In this document: positions 50,569 to 59,962 of the stretch, piece by piece
How positions within the stretch are numbered: the first letter of the stretch is position 1
Layout: every line of letters starts with the position of its first letter
Origin: Polynucleobacter aenigmaticus
GTDB lineage: Bacteria; Pseudomonadota; Gammaproteobacteria; Burkholderiales; Burkholderiaceae
Assembly (NCBI RefSeq): GCF_002206635.1
Contig: NZ_NGUO01000015.1
Span: forward strand, 1 to 64,000
Reading direction: 5' to 3'
Length of the DNA stretch: 64,000 nt
Made by a program: the position numbers and the translations under genes
Notes under the pieces: generated by a model
What the model was told of the DNA's origin: nothing
The model's database searches: none
The model's input: only the letters and a program-made list of their open reading frames with translations

Positions 50569-51487
50569 TGTAGTTGTGTCAGCCATCCATCCGGCAAGCC
50601 AAGAAGCCATCGAACGCTTTTGCGACGCTTGTTGGTTGGAGGATGGATTGGCCCAAAACAGTTTGTCCGCCTATCGCCGAGACCTCCTGCTCTTGGCTCA
50701 ATGGCTTCAAAAAGACTCAGGTGCTGATCTTTATGCGGTAGCTGAAAAAGATCTCACCGCCTATATTGCGCATCGACGTGCAGATAAGGCAACCACGGCC
50801 AATCGGAGGCTGACTGTATTCAAACGCTTTTATCGCCATGCCCTGCGCATGAACTTGGTTAAAAGCGATCCCTGTATTGGTTTGCGTGCTGCAAAGCAAG
50901 CATTACGTTTCCCCAAGACCTTAAGTGAAGATCAGGTCACTGCCTTGCTCAATGCCCCCGATGTTGAGACTGCTCTAGGATTGCGTGATCGCACTATGTT
51001 AGAGCTGATGTATGCCAGCGGCTTGCGAGTCTCCGAAATCGTTTCTTTGAAGACGGTGGCTCTTGGGTTAAATGAAGGCGTCGTTCGGGTAGTAAATGGT
51101 AAGGGTGGTAAAGAGCGTCTAGTGCCATTTGGCGGGGAAGCTGGTCAGTGGTTGCGTCGCTATCTAGCGGATGCCAGAACACCATTGCTTGAAGGTAAGA
51201 CTTCTGACGCGGTCTTCATTGGGCGTCATACGGGCACGGGCCTCACCCGTCAAGCTTTTTGGGCGCTGATTAAGCGCTACGCTGTAATGGCTAATATCCC
51301 TGTTGCCTTATCTCCGCATACTTTACGTCATGCCTTTGCCACCCATTTACTCAACCACGGTGCGGATTTAAGAGTCGTACAGTTGCTTTTGGGTCATGCG
51401 GATATCTCTACTACCCAGATATACACCCATGTGGCCAGAGAGCGCCTTAAGTCTATTCATCAGCAGCATCACCCTCGGGGATCTTAG
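50561..51487 (+). CDS. xerD: Site-specific tyrosine recombinase XerD
   Basis: XerD with XerC resolves chromosome dimers at dif. The 308-aa protein starts at a GTG overlapping yajQ by 8 bases. The N-terminal SAM-like core-binding domain precedes a catalytic domain with all expected residues: the first Arg in [13 protein letters not shown], Lys in [15 protein letters not shown], His-x2-Arg in [20 protein letters not shown], His in [16 protein letters not shown] and the nucleophilic Tyr in that same stretch. XerC is similar, but size and neighbours (plsY) favour XerD. Confidence 0.92.
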   Translation: MTNVVVSAIHPASQEAIERFCDACWLEDGLAQNSLSAYRRDLLLLAQWLQKDSGADLYAVAEKDLTAYIAHRRADKATTANRRLTVFKRFYRHALRMNLVKSDPCIGLRAAKQALRFPKTLSEDQVTALLNAPDVETALGLRDRTMLELMYASGLRVSEIVSLKTVALGLNEGVVRVVNGKGGKERLVPFGGEAGQWLRRYLADARTPLLEGKTSDAVFIGRHTGTGLTRQAFWALIKRYAVMANIPVALSPHTLRHAFATHLLNHGADLRVVQLLLGHADISTTQIYTHVARERLKSIHQQHHPRGS

Positions 51488-51539
51488 TGTTCTTGGGCGA
51501 CAAAATATCCGTTATTCGATAAGTGTTTAAGATAGCGGC

Positions 51540-52211
51540 ATGGACTTCACACTAAATTTATTATTAATTCTAGTCGCTTACTTAATAGGTTCGATCTCCT
51601 TTGCGGTGGTTGTCAGCAAATGCATGAACTTGCCGAGTCCTCACTCTTATGGCTCAGGCAACCCTGGCGCGACTAATGTACTTCGCACTGGAAACAAGAA
51701 GGCGGCAGTGTTGACGCTAATTGGCGATGCGCTGAAGGGATTCCTGGCGGTCATAGTGGCCAGAGCAATCTTGGGTGACCAGTCCCTCACTGCAACTCTG
51801 GGCTCATGGGTTTTATGTGGAGTGGTGGTAGCAGTTTTTCTGGGGCATGTGTTTCCACTTTTTCATGGCTTTAAGGGTGGTAAGGGCGTGGCTACGGCTT
51901 GCGGCATCTTGTTTGGCATTAATTGGATCCTGGGCGCGGCAACTCTGGGTACCTGGATTATTGTGGCGATGTTTATGCGCTATTCATCTCTAGCTGCTTT
52001 AGCCGCCGCTGTTTTTGGTCCAATCTATTTTGTTTTCTTGTTTGGTTTCCAGCCCATGAGCATTGCTTTGCTAGTGGTGTGCTTGCTGCTGATTTGGCGT
52101 CATCGCAGTAATATCAAAAATCTCATGAATGGCGCTGAGTCACGCATTGGTTCAAAGAAAAAATCGAAATCTGGATCCGATAAACCAGAAAATACGCAAG
52201 GTCAGTCATGA
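51540..52211 (+). CDS. plsY: Acyl-phosphate glycerol-3-phosphate acyltransferase PlsY
   Basis: PlsY makes lysophosphatidate, the first step of membrane phospholipid synthesis, from acyl phosphate. The 223-aa integral membrane protein has the catalytic motifs [33 protein letters not shown] and a hydrophobic C-terminal half, followed by a Ser/Lys-rich tail of about 30 residues. It overlaps the next gene by 4 bases. Confidence 0.95.
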   Translation: MDFTLNLLLILVAYLIGSISFAVVVSKCMNLPSPHSYGSGNPGATNVLRTGNKKAAVLTLIGDALKGFLAVIVARAILGDQSLTATLGSWVLCGVVVAVFLGHVFPLFHGFKGGKGVATACGILFGINWILGAATLGTWIIVAMFMRYSSLAALAAAVFGPIYFVFLFGFQPMSIALLVVCLLLIWRHRSNIKNLMNGAESRIGSKKKSKSGSDKPENTQGQS

Positions 52212-52579
52212 CCATTGCGTACTGGTGCGTGTTGTTTATGGGCTTGTTTCCATATGTGGCAGCGGGTATCGCCAAAAAAGGTTTTGAGGGTTATGACAAC
52301 GGCATGCCACGACAGTGGCTTGCAAGGCAGACAGGTTTTCGGGCACGTGCTAATGCGGCTCAAGCCAATCTTTTTGAATCGCTCCCATTCTTTTTTACTG
52401 CTGTGATCATTGCGTCATTAGTAAATGCGCCTCAAGACAGAATTGACTTGCTAGCAATTGGTTTTGTGTTTGCACGGATTGCTTATGTGGTTTGCTATGT
52501 TGCTGATTGGCCCACCGCAAGATCCATTGTTTGGCTCGCTGGCATAGTTTGCGTGGTTACAATTTTTTTTCAGATTTAA
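52208..52579 (+). CDS. MAPEG family membrane protein
   Basis: The 123-aa protein has four predicted membrane segments and the bacterial MAPEG pattern [20 protein letters not shown] with the conserved Asn-Glu. Eukaryotic members are glutathione transferases and eicosanoid enzymes; the role in bacteria is unclear. It is translationally coupled to plsY (4-base overlap) and followed by folE. Confidence 0.85.
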   Translation: MTIAYWCVLFMGLFPYVAAGIAKKGFEGYDNGMPRQWLARQTGFRARANAAQANLFESLPFFFTAVIIASLVNAPQDRIDLLAIGFVFARIAYVVCYVADWPTARSIVWLAGIVCVVTIFFQI

Positions 52580-52654
52580 CGAAGCCTACAAATCACCAAT
52601 CATAGTATTAACAAAAGCACTTTAAAAATAATAAACGAGACAAAAAAACTATTT

Positions 52655-53452
52655 ATGACCACCAAGAAAATTCCAACGAAGACACCTGCTAAGGCAAGTA
52701 ATGCAACTAAAAAGCCAAGTAAAGCGCTTACACCAGCTAAGTCTGTGAAAACTGCGCCTAGTAAAAAAGCGGATGCAGGAACACCTTTATCGGTCATTAT
52801 TCGTCGTCGTATTGAAGCGCAAAAAGCACGCTTTCATGCGAATGACAATATCTCTCAATTTATTCAGCCCGGTGAATTGGAGGGCTTGGTTGATGAGGTT
52901 GCAGAAAAGATGCAGGCTGTATTGGAGAGCTTGGTCATTGATACTAATAGTGACCACAATACAAAAAACACTAGTCAACGTGTTGCGAAAATGTTTGTTA
53001 AAGAGGTATTTAACGGTCGTTATGTTGAGCAGCCAACCCTCACTAAATTTCCTAATGTCAGTAAATTAAATGAGTTGATGATCATTGGCCCCATTACTGT
53101 TCGTAGCGCTTGCTCACATCATCTCTGCCCCATCATGGGTCGGATTTGGATTGGAGTGCTTCCAAGCAAGGAATCGGCTCTTATCGGCCTATCTAAATAT
53201 TCGCGCTTAACTGAATGGGTAATGTGCCGCCCGCAAATTCAGGAGGAAGCAGTAGTAGAGTTGGCCGATATGCTGGAGAAGAAAATCAAGCCCATTGGCG
53301 TTGCTATCGTGATGGATGCGGATCACTTCTGTATGCAATGGCGCGGCGTTAAAGATCGGGACTCCAAGATGGTGAACAGCGTGATGCGCGGGGCCTTCTT
53401 AAAGGATCCTAATTTGCGTAGAGAGTTTTTATCGCTTCTCGAGAGAAGATAA
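52655..53452 (+). CDS. folE: GTP cyclohydrolase I FolE with basic N-terminal extension
   Basis: FolE converts GTP to dihydroneopterin triphosphate, the first step in folate synthesis. The catalytic domain starts around residue 60. It has the zinc-binding SACSHHLCPIMGRIWIGVLP and the conserved IGLSKYSRLTEW; the zinc Cys and His ligands are in place. The first 45 or so residues form a Lys/Ala/Thr/Pro-rich tail (KTPAKASNATKKPSKALTPA) that ordinary FolE lacks. Total length 265 aa. It is 75 bases after the MAPEG gene. Confidence 0.9.
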   Translation: MTTKKIPTKTPAKASNATKKPSKALTPAKSVKTAPSKKADAGTPLSVIIRRRIEAQKARFHANDNISQFIQPGELEGLVDEVAEKMQAVLESLVIDTNSDHNTKNTSQRVAKMFVKEVFNGRYVEQPTLTKFPNVSKLNELMIIGPITVRSACSHHLCPIMGRIWIGVLPSKESALIGLSKYSRLTEWVMCRPQIQEEAVVELADMLEKKIKPIGVAIVMDADHFCMQWRGVKDRDSKMVNSVMRGAFLKDPNLRREFLSLLERR

Positions 53453-53461
53453 GGTCGGCAC

Positions 53462-53695
53462 ATGAGGGTCGCCTCTCTAATAAGGGCCTCACTTAAGGTC
53501 TCAGCCAGTTTTTTGATGGCCCTTGCTTTGCTTGCCTGCTCCTCATATCCCGATATCAATAGCGATCCCGCCAAAAATAATAAGGCGACTTTTCAGCGGG
53601 ATGCCATAGATTGCGCCCAGTCTTACCCAGATTCAGGATCTGGGGTGCACGTCAAGCAGCGGATTGGCTGCATGAATATTAAGGGTTGGCATTAA
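53462..53695 (+). CDS. Small putative lipoprotein
   Basis: The 77-aa product has a signal peptide with lipobox LLAC (residues 24-27) followed by SSYPDINSDPAKNN. The mature part has two further cysteines in IDCAQSYPDSGSGVHVKQ and IGCMNIKGWH. I do not recognise a family. It is only 9 bases after folE and likely cotranscribed. Confidence 0.7.
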   Translation: MRVASLIRASLKVSASFLMALALLACSSYPDINSDPAKNNKATFQRDAIDCAQSYPDSGSGVHVKQRIGCMNIKGWH

Positions 53696-53745
53696 TACAC
53701 CATGAGTGTCTGATCCACATTCAAAGTAATTCAGTATTTTCTTCT

Positions 53746-53762
53746 TTGAGAACAATTCTCAA
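53746..53762. promoter_or_regulatory. Putative Fur box upstream of the HiPIP gene
   Basis: The 17-bp near-palindrome TTGAGAACAATTCTCAA fits the 7-1-7 Fur-box form TGAGAAT-n-ATTCTCA with one mismatch. It lies 112 bases upstream of the HiPIP start and 51 bases after the lipoprotein gene, in an otherwise gene-free stretch (53696-53873). Confidence 0.5.
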
Positions 53763-53873
53763 TAAAATAGTCAATTAAATCAGATACTTATATTACCAAT
53801 AGCCGATTAATTTGATCTGCTCTATGATCCACTCAGATGCAATCTTTGTTCTATCTCACCCTCTGGAGTTCAT

Positions 53874-54182
53874 ATGAAAAATAGTCGTCGCCAATTTATG
53901 ATTTTGTCCGCTGCTGGTGCTTGCACCTTGGCTTTGAACGGTAAAGTTCAAGCTCAAGCCATGATTGCCGAAACTGATCCACAAGCTGCTGCTTTGGGTT
54001 ACAAGGCTGATGCCTCTAAAGTCGATAAAGCAAAGTACGCGAAGTATGCTGCCGGTCAAGTGTGCACTAACTGTGCCTTGTTCCAAGGTAAGGCCGATGC
54101 GGCTGCTGGTGGTTGCTCATTGTTCGCTGGCAAGCAAGTTGCTGGCAAAGGCTGGTGCTCTGCTTACGCTAAGAAGGCTTAA
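53874..54182 (+). CDS. High-potential iron-sulfur protein (HiPIP)
   Basis: HiPIPs are periplasmic electron carriers with a [4Fe-4S] cluster. The 102-aa precursor has a twin-arginine signal (SRRQFMILSAAGACTLALNG) and the mature cluster-binding cysteines in VCTNCALFQGKADAAAGG, then CSLFAGK and WCSAYAKKA. GGAGTT precedes the start. A likely Fur box is upstream and a strong terminator follows. Confidence 0.95.
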   Translation: MKNSRRQFMILSAAGACTLALNGKVQAQAMIAETDPQAAALGYKADASKVDKAKYAKYAAGQVCTNCALFQGKADAAAGGCSLFAGKQVAGKGWCSAYAKKA

Positions 54183-54212
54183 TACCTCTCTGGTTGTATA
54201 GCTTTATCAACA

Positions 54213-54241
54213 GGCTGCTTAGTTTTTAAGCAGCCTTTTTT
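54213..54241 (+). terminator. Intrinsic terminator after the HiPIP gene
   Basis: GGCTGCTTA (54213-54221) and TAAGCAGCC (54227-54235) form a 9-bp stem with a 5-base loop followed by six T's (54236-54241), a classic rho-independent terminator for the HiPIP mRNA, about 30 bases after its stop. Confidence 0.92.
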
Positions 54242-54438
54242 ATTTGGCGACGACGTTGCAGGTTTTGACTAATCACGATTCTAAAACGAAGTGAGAGTAT
54301 AAAAAATGAAACCTCTCCTGATATGTTTTTTATGCAATAGAAACGTACGCCTGTCAATATTCTAATAAATCTGGGTTGGTTTCATAAACCTATAAAATTA
54401 ATACCTATCTTTATAAGGGCGATAAGTATTTTTACTAT
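54242..54438. other. Intergenic region before the second polysaccharide block
   Basis: About 200 bases of AT-rich, gene-free sequence between the terminator and manC. It should hold the manC promoter; the TATAAAATTAATAC stretch near 54391-54404 is a possible -10 region. No repeat or RNA gene is apparent. Confidence 0.4.
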
Positions 54439-55935
54439 ATGACACAAGTCACCCCAGTCATTCTTTGCGGCGGATCCGGCACTCGTTTGTGGCCTTTATC
54501 GCGCTCGGGCTTTCCTAAGCAGTTTTTAGTACTTTCTGGGGATGATTCTAGCCAAAGCCTATTCCAGCAAGCAGTTGAACGAATTAATGCAATTTCCAGC
54601 TCTCATATTCAGGTCGGTAGCACTTTAATTGTGACCAATGAAGACCATCGCTTCTTGGCTTTGGATCAATTGCGAGACCTCAAGGGCATTCAGGCCACCC
54701 TATTATTAGAACCCTCTGGACGTAATACCGCCCCAGCGCTGACCTTGGCAGCCTTTCAGGCAAAAGATGGGGTAGGGGATCAGGATGGTGGATCGCATGA
54801 TCCTATTTTGGTGATTACGCCAGCTGACCAGACGGTAAAAAATTCAAAAGCCTTTACTAAAGCATTGCAAGATTGCATCGCAGTAGTGGACGCTGACCAT
54901 TCTAAGAAAACCATCGCTATTTTAGGCATTACTCCTGCCGCTCCAGAGACTGGTTATGGATACATCAAGCGGAGCGCCATTAAGGGTACTCATGGCGAAT
55001 ATCCCGTAGAGCAGTTTGTTGAAAAGCCTGATTCCAAAACTGCCCAAGCATATTTAGAGGATGGTAACTATCTTTGGAATAGCGGCATGTTTGTTTTGCG
55101 AGCGAGCACTTGGCTTGCCGCCCTAAAAGAATTCCGCCCTGATATCTTTGGCGCCACAGAAACGGCTTGGGTGGGTAAGACGATGGATCGATCAGGACAG
55201 ACTCCTTTTGTGCGGCCTGACCCAGAAATCTTTAAAACTATTCCAAGCGAATCCATTGACTATGCCGTCATAGAAAAATGTCCAGGATCACAGTTCCGGG
55301 TGAATATGGTCGAGCTCAATGCGGGCTGGAATGATCTCGGTGCTTGGGATGCAGTTTGGCAAGTAGGTAAGCAAGATGAACAGGGTAATGTCACTAGTGG
55401 CGATATTTTGCTTGCCAACTCTAAGAACTCATTGGTTCATGCCAGTAGCCGTTTAGTTAGTGCAGTCGGGGTAGAGAACCTCATCATCATTGAAACTGCA
55501 GATGCAGTGATGGTGGCTGATCGTAAAAACAGTCAAGACGTTAAACACATCGTCAATCAGCTGGAGGCGCAAAAGCGTGAAGAGAAAAACCTGCACCGCA
55601 AAGTAGCGAGACCTTGGGGTTGGTATGACAGCGTGGATGAGGGCGAGCGTTTTAAAGTAAAGCGGATTCAGGTAAAGCCTGGAGCGAGCCTATCGCTCCA
55701 AATGCACCATCACCGCGCAGAGCATTGGATTGTGGTCAAGGGCACCGCAGAAATAACCAATGGCGATCAAGTCATCACGCTCACTGAAAACCAAAGTACC
55801 TATATTCCAAAAGGGCAAACCCATCGCTTAGCCAATCCCGGGAATACTCCTTTAGAGATTATTGAGGTGCAGTCGGGTAGCTATCTTGGTGAAGACGATA
55901 TTGTGCGTTTTGAGGATACGTATGGGCGTAGCTAG
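54439..55935 (+). CDS. manC: Mannose-1-phosphate guanylyltransferase / mannose-6-phosphate isomerase (ManC)
   Basis: ManC makes GDP-mannose, the precursor of GDP-fucose and mannose units. The 498-aa bifunctional protein has the nucleotidyltransferase start CGGSGTRLWPLSRSGFPKQF, the FVEKPD segment and a C-terminal cupin-type isomerase domain with VKPGASLSLQMHHHRAEHWI and YIPKGQTHRLANPG. It is the first gene of manC-gmd-fcl, 37 bases before gmd. Phosphomannomutase (manB) is not in the window. Confidence 0.96.
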   Translation: MTQVTPVILCGGSGTRLWPLSRSGFPKQFLVLSGDDSSQSLFQQAVERINAISSSHIQVGSTLIVTNEDHRFLALDQLRDLKGIQATLLLEPSGRNTAPALTLAAFQAKDGVGDQDGGSHDPILVITPADQTVKNSKAFTKALQDCIAVVDADHSKKTIAILGITPAAPETGYGYIKRSAIKGTHGEYPVEQFVEKPDSKTAQAYLEDGNYLWNSGMFVLRASTWLAALKEFRPDIFGATETAWVGKTMDRSGQTPFVRPDPEIFKTIPSESIDYAVIEKCPGSQFRVNMVELNAGWNDLGAWDAVWQVGKQDEQGNVTSGDILLANSKNSLVHASSRLVSAVGVENLIIIETADAVMVADRKNSQDVKHIVNQLEAQKREEKNLHRKVARPWGWYDSVDEGERFKVKRIQVKPGASLSLQMHHHRAEHWIVVKGTAEITNGDQVITLTENQSTYIPKGQTHRLANPGNTPLEIIEVQSGSYLGEDDIVRFEDTYGRS

Positions 55936-55972
55936 AGAATCCAATTAATCAGTAAAGAGATAAATAAAAAAT

Positions 55973-57103
55973 ATGTCGAGCAAACAAAAAGTCGCTTTAA
56001 TTACCGGCATCACTGGCCAAGATGGTTCTTACCTTGCTGAATTCCTTTTGGAAAAAGGCTACATCGTTCATGGTATTAAGCGCCGCGCCTCTTCTTTTAA
56101 TACCGAGCGGATTGATCATCTGTATCAAGATCCCCACGTTAATCACCCTGACCTAATCTTGCACTATGGTGATTTGACTGATACCAGCAACTTAGTTCGC
56201 ATTATTCAAGAATGTCAGCCTGATGAGATTTATAACTTAGGTGCTCAGTCTCATGTAGCTGTCTCGTTCGAGTCTCCAGAGTACACAGCAGATGTTGATG
56301 CGATGGGCCCACTTCGCATGCTTGAAGCTATTCGAATCTTGGGTTTAGAAAAGAAAACACGTTTTTACCAGGCCTCGACCTCTGAACTCTATGGATTGGT
56401 GCAAGAGATTCCACAAAAAGAAACTACGCCTTTTTATCCGCGCAGCCCTTATGCGGTAGCAAAACTATATGCCTATTGGATCACCGTAAACTATCGTGAG
56501 GCATATGGTATGTATGCCTGTAATGGCATCCTCTTTAACCATGAATCTAAACGTCGTGGCGAAACCTTTGTGACTCGTAAAGTGACTCGTGGTCTGGCCA
56601 ATATTGCCCAAGGTCTTGAGAAATGCCTCTTCATGGGTAATATCGATGCCTTGCGTGACTGGGGTCATGCTAAAGACTATGTGCGCATGCAGTGGTTAAT
56701 GCTCCAACAAGACCAGCCGGAAGATTTTGTGATTGCCACTGGCGTGCAGTTCACTGTTCGAGAATTTATTACCCGTAGCGCCAAACAATTGGGTATCACC
56801 TTAAAGTTTGAAGGTGTGGCTGAGAATGAAAAGGCCATTGTTACCGCCATTGAAGGCGATAAAGCCCCCGCCTTAAAGGTAGGCGATGTCATTATGCAGA
56901 TTGACCCACGTTACTATCGTCCAACTGAAGTAGAAACCCTCCTGGGGGACCCAACTAAGGCCAAAGAAAAATTGGGTTGGGTTCCAGAAATCACCCTTGA
57001 TGAAATGATTGTCGAGATGGTGGCTAATGATCTTGATCAAGCTAGGCAACATGCTTTGCTGAGTAAACATGGTTATTCGGTAGCAGTTGGCAAAGAGAAT
57101 TAA
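55973..57103 (+). CDS. gmd: GDP-mannose 4,6-dehydratase
   Basis: Gmd converts GDP-mannose to GDP-4-keto-6-deoxymannose, the branch-point for GDP-fucose and GDP-rhamnose. The 376-aa enzyme has the NADP loop [17 protein letters not shown], the family motif [18 protein letters not shown], and the catalytic [35 protein letters not shown] is also typical. The next gene is fcl, 16 bases on. Confidence 0.97.
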   Translation: MSSKQKVALITGITGQDGSYLAEFLLEKGYIVHGIKRRASSFNTERIDHLYQDPHVNHPDLILHYGDLTDTSNLVRIIQECQPDEIYNLGAQSHVAVSFESPEYTADVDAMGPLRMLEAIRILGLEKKTRFYQASTSELYGLVQEIPQKETTPFYPRSPYAVAKLYAYWITVNYREAYGMYACNGILFNHESKRRGETFVTRKVTRGLANIAQGLEKCLFMGNIDALRDWGHAKDYVRMQWLMLQQDQPEDFVIATGVQFTVREFITRSAKQLGITLKFEGVAENEKAIVTAIEGDKAPALKVGDVIMQIDPRYYRPTEVETLLGDPTKAKEKLGWVPEITLDEMIVEMVANDLDQARQHALLSKHGYSVAVGKEN

Positions 57104-57119
57104 ATACATACAAGAAATA

Positions 57120-58103
57120 GTGAACGTGAATAAAGATTTAAACCAAAAGATTTATGTGGCGGGGCACCGAGGGATGGTGGGCTCATCTATCGTCCGCAAT
57201 CTTGCGGCTAAGGGGTTTCACAATATTGTTACGAGGACCCATGCCGAATTGGACTTAACCAATCAGGCGCAAGTAGCAACCTTCTTTGAACAAGAAAAAC
57301 CAGATCAAGTGTATTTGGCTGCCGCTAAAGTAGGAGGTATTCATGCAAACAATACTTTTCCGGCAGAGTTCATCTATCAGAATCTGATGGTAGAGGCGAA
57401 CGTCATTCATCAAGCCTTCGAGGCGGGCGTTAAGAAACTCCTCTTTTTAGGCTCCAGTTGTATTTATCCTAAGCTCGCTCCCCAGCCTATGGCAGAAGAT
57501 GCTTTATTGACGGGAACGCTAGAGCCCACCAATGAGCCTTATGCCATTGCCAAGATTGCAGGCATTAAGTTATGTGAAAGTTATAACCGTCAATATGGCC
57601 AAAGCCATGGGATTGATTACCGCTCAGTCATGCCTACCAATCTCTATGGCCCTGGGGATAACTATCATCCTGAAAATAGCCATGTAATCCCAGCCCTCAT
57701 TAGGCGATTCCATGAGGCTAAAGCAGAAAATGCTCCAGAAGTGGTCATTTGGGGTACTGGAGCTCCAAGACGTGAGTTTTTATACGTAGACGATATGGCT
57801 GCAGCATCAGTTTTTGTGATGGACTTAGATAAGGTTATCTACGATGAGCACACTGAGCCCATGCAAAGCCATATTAATGTGGGTTTTGGTAGTGATGTCA
57901 CGATTGCTGAGCTAGCTAGCGCTGTGGCAAAAGCTACAGGGTATCAAGGCAAGATTAGTTTTGATCCAAGCAAGCCTGATGGATCACCTAGGAAGTGGAT
58001 GGATTCATCGAAGTTGAATGGTTTGGGGTGGGATCCACAGGTAGAGTTGCCAGTTGGTTTGCAAAGCGCCTATCAAGCTTATCTCGCTACATTGAGGCTT
58101 TAG
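57120..58103 (+). CDS. fcl: GDP-L-fucose synthase
   Basis: Fcl epimerises and reduces the Gmd product to GDP-L-fucose. The 327-aa protein starts at a GTG (57120, or 57126); there is no ATG. Its NADP loop is [14 protein letters not shown], the [19 protein letters not shown] block carries the catalytic Ser, and [20 protein letters not shown] holds Tyr and Lys. [20 protein letters not shown] is a further family hallmark. It supplies the donor for fucosyltransferases such as that at 20.8 kb. Confidence 0.95.
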   Translation: MNVNKDLNQKIYVAGHRGMVGSSIVRNLAAKGFHNIVTRTHAELDLTNQAQVATFFEQEKPDQVYLAAAKVGGIHANNTFPAEFIYQNLMVEANVIHQAFEAGVKKLLFLGSSCIYPKLAPQPMAEDALLTGTLEPTNEPYAIAKIAGIKLCESYNRQYGQSHGIDYRSVMPTNLYGPGDNYHPENSHVIPALIRRFHEAKAENAPEVVIWGTGAPRREFLYVDDMAAASVFVMDLDKVIYDEHTEPMQSHINVGFGSDVTIAELASAVAKATGYQGKISFDPSKPDGSPRKWMDSSKLNGLGWDPQVELPVGLQSAYQAYLATLRL

Positions 58104-58119
58104 GAGCAATCGGATTACT

Positions 58120-58702
58120 GTGAATATTCAATTTGGACTTGTTATTCAAGGCCCCGTGACTACTTTTAGTAGCGACCAAAATAATTCGCAAGAGGGATTT
58201 TTTACGGACGTAGTTATTCGTGAAAATATTCAGGCCTTTGCTCCGTATGTAAAAAATATTGTGATTAATACTTGGGTAGATTGCGGCTTAGAGGCTAAGC
58301 AGTTTCCAACAAGTGTGGAGATAATCGAGAATAGGCCCGTGGTCGGGTTTGATTTTCTCAATCAACGTAATCAATTTGTAACAACCCAGTCTGGGCTTGA
58401 GTGGTTAGGGAGAAATACTTTCTGCACCCATGCCTTAAAGATTAGAGCGGATTAGTTGGTACCTGCAGAATTGATTTCGTGGCTAGAGAGCTTCTATGAA
58501 AATTCAAAGTTTGAAAAGTTTAATGTTCAGCAAGAGGATTTTGGAATCACTGGATACCGCATTCTTCTTCAATGAGGATAGGCCTTTGAAAGGTGTGAGT
58601 TCTTTAGAAGTTCGCTCGCCTAGAAAAACCTATAAATTGATGCGTGAGCAATGGAAAAGATACTTGAATGTCAAAAGAAATTTCATGCGTAATAAGGGTT
58701 AA
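58120..58702 (+). pseudogene. Broken WavE-like LPS biosynthesis gene
   Basis: From a GTG at 58120 an N-terminal piece reads FGLVIQGPVTT and later NQRNQFVTTQSGLEWL and HALKIRAD, a pattern shared with the WavE-like gene at the end of this window (NRNYQRFSTARGLGAA, YVLKWRTD). A TAG at 58453-58455 interrupts it, but the same frame goes on for some 39 codons with LVPAELISWLESFYEN to a TGA. A second frame (58496-58702) adds DTAFFFNEDRPLKGV and a basic C-terminal tail. So one stop and one frameshift, and the total is shorter than WavE. The TAG could arise from CAG by one C-to-T change. Confidence 0.7.
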
Positions 58703-58706
58703 TTAA

Positions 58707-59333
58707 ATGATAAAGATTATTGCTCATCGAGGTCTTTGGTTTAAGCCAGAGGAAAAAAATACGCTGGAAGCATTTGAGCGTGCGCTACAAAATGGATTCG
58801 GTATTGAAACTGATTTTAGGGATTGTGATGGTGAGCTAGTCATTAGCCACGACCCAGCAACGACCGACTCAATTGAGGCAAATGCCTTCTTTGATTTATG
58901 CAGTAAATATTCAAATACGGACCCACATGCCATTAATATTAAATCTGATGGCTTGCAGAAATTACTTGCCCCGCATGTCGTTGGATGGAGCCATGATCGG
59001 TATTTCGTATTTGACATGTCGGTCCCAGACTCCTTGGGCTACCTCAAGCAAAACATGAATACATTTACCCGGGTAAGCGAATATGAGTCTTATCAAGATT
59101 TTGATGGAAGAGCGACTGGGGTTTGGTTGGATTCTTTTAATGCGGAATGGTATGGGATTGAGCGGATTAATGAGTACCTAGCGCTGGGTAAATCAGTGGC
59201 TATAGTATCCCCTGAACTACATGGCAGGGATCATGAAGCGCTTTGGGCAAAGATTAAATCCTTGTACACTAATGGAATGTCCTTAATGCTCTGTACAGAT
59301 TTGCCACGAGAGGCAAAGAGATATTTTTTATGA
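58707..59333 (+). CDS. Glycerophosphodiester phosphodiesterase-like protein (GDPD)
   Basis: The 208-aa protein has the GDPD/PLC-like TIM-barrel opening IIAHRGLWFKPEEKNTLEAF, with the catalytic His-Arg, then GIETDFRDCDGELVISHDP that gives the metal-binding Glu and Asp and the second His. Members cleave glycerophosphodiesters. It is shorter than E. coli UgpQ and has no signal peptide. It heads a five-gene set in which each stop overlaps the next start by 4 bases. A role in making or removing a phosphodiester-linked glycan group is inferred from context. Confidence 0.78.
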   Translation: MIKIIAHRGLWFKPEEKNTLEAFERALQNGFGIETDFRDCDGELVISHDPATTDSIEANAFFDLCSKYSNTDPHAINIKSDGLQKLLAPHVVGWSHDRYFVFDMSVPDSLGYLKQNMNTFTRVSEYESYQDFDGRATGVWLDSFNAEWYGIERINEYLALGKSVAIVSPELHGRDHEALWAKIKSLYTNGMSLMLCTDLPREAKRYFL

Positions 59334-59962
59334 CCAAAATTAAGTGTGTTGTTTTCGATATGGATGGCGTCTTAATAGATGCCAAAGATTGGCATTACGA
59401 AGCTTTAAATAAAGCTTTGGCTATTTTTGGTTTTGAAATCTCAAGACATGATCACTTAGTTACTTATGATGGCTTGCCAACGAAGAAGAAACTAGAAATC
59501 CTTAGCTCGTATTCACAATTGCCAAAACAATTACATGGTTTTATTAATGATCTGAAGCAAATCTTCACTATGGATATCACAATGACAAAATGTGCTCCAA
59601 CATTTTGTCATGAGTATGCTATTTCAAAATTGAAAAGTGATGGATATCGCTTGGCAGTTTGCTCAAACTCAATCCGAGATACCATTACTTCGATGTTGTC
59701 TAAAGCGGCCTTAATTGATTACTTCGATTTTTATTTATCCAATCAGGATGTTAGTAAATCTAAGCCTGATCCCGAAATCTATTTAAAAGCTATCGAACGT
59801 TTTGGTGTTCTCCCGAGCGAGTGCCTAGTATTGGAAGACAATGCTAACGGTATTCGTGCTGCTACTGATGCCGGAGCTCATGTGATGCAGATTGATCAGG
59901 TGACTGATGTGAATTACGCCAATATTGTGAAATATATTCAAAAGATTGAGGCGACCTCATGA
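59330..59962 (+). CDS. HAD family hydrolase (beta-phosphoglucomutase-like)
   Basis: The 210-aa protein opens with the HAD nucleophile motif CVVFDMDGVLIDAKDWHYEA. Motif II is in LAVCSNSIRDTITSML, motif III lysine in SKSKPDPEIYLKAIERFG and motif IV in ECLVLEDNANGIRAATDAGA. The cap and length match phosphatases acting on sugar or polyol phosphates. It overlaps the GDPD-like gene before and the nucleotidyltransferase after by 4 bases each. The substrate is unknown. Confidence 0.88.
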   Translation: MTKIKCVVFDMDGVLIDAKDWHYEALNKALAIFGFEISRHDHLVTYDGLPTKKKLEILSSYSQLPKQLHGFINDLKQIFTMDITMTKCAPTFCHEYAISKLKSDGYRLAVCSNSIRDTITSMLSKAALIDYFDFYLSNQDVSKSKPDPEIYLKAIERFGVLPSECLVLEDNANGIRAATDAGAHVMQIDQVTDVNYANIVKYIQKIEATS

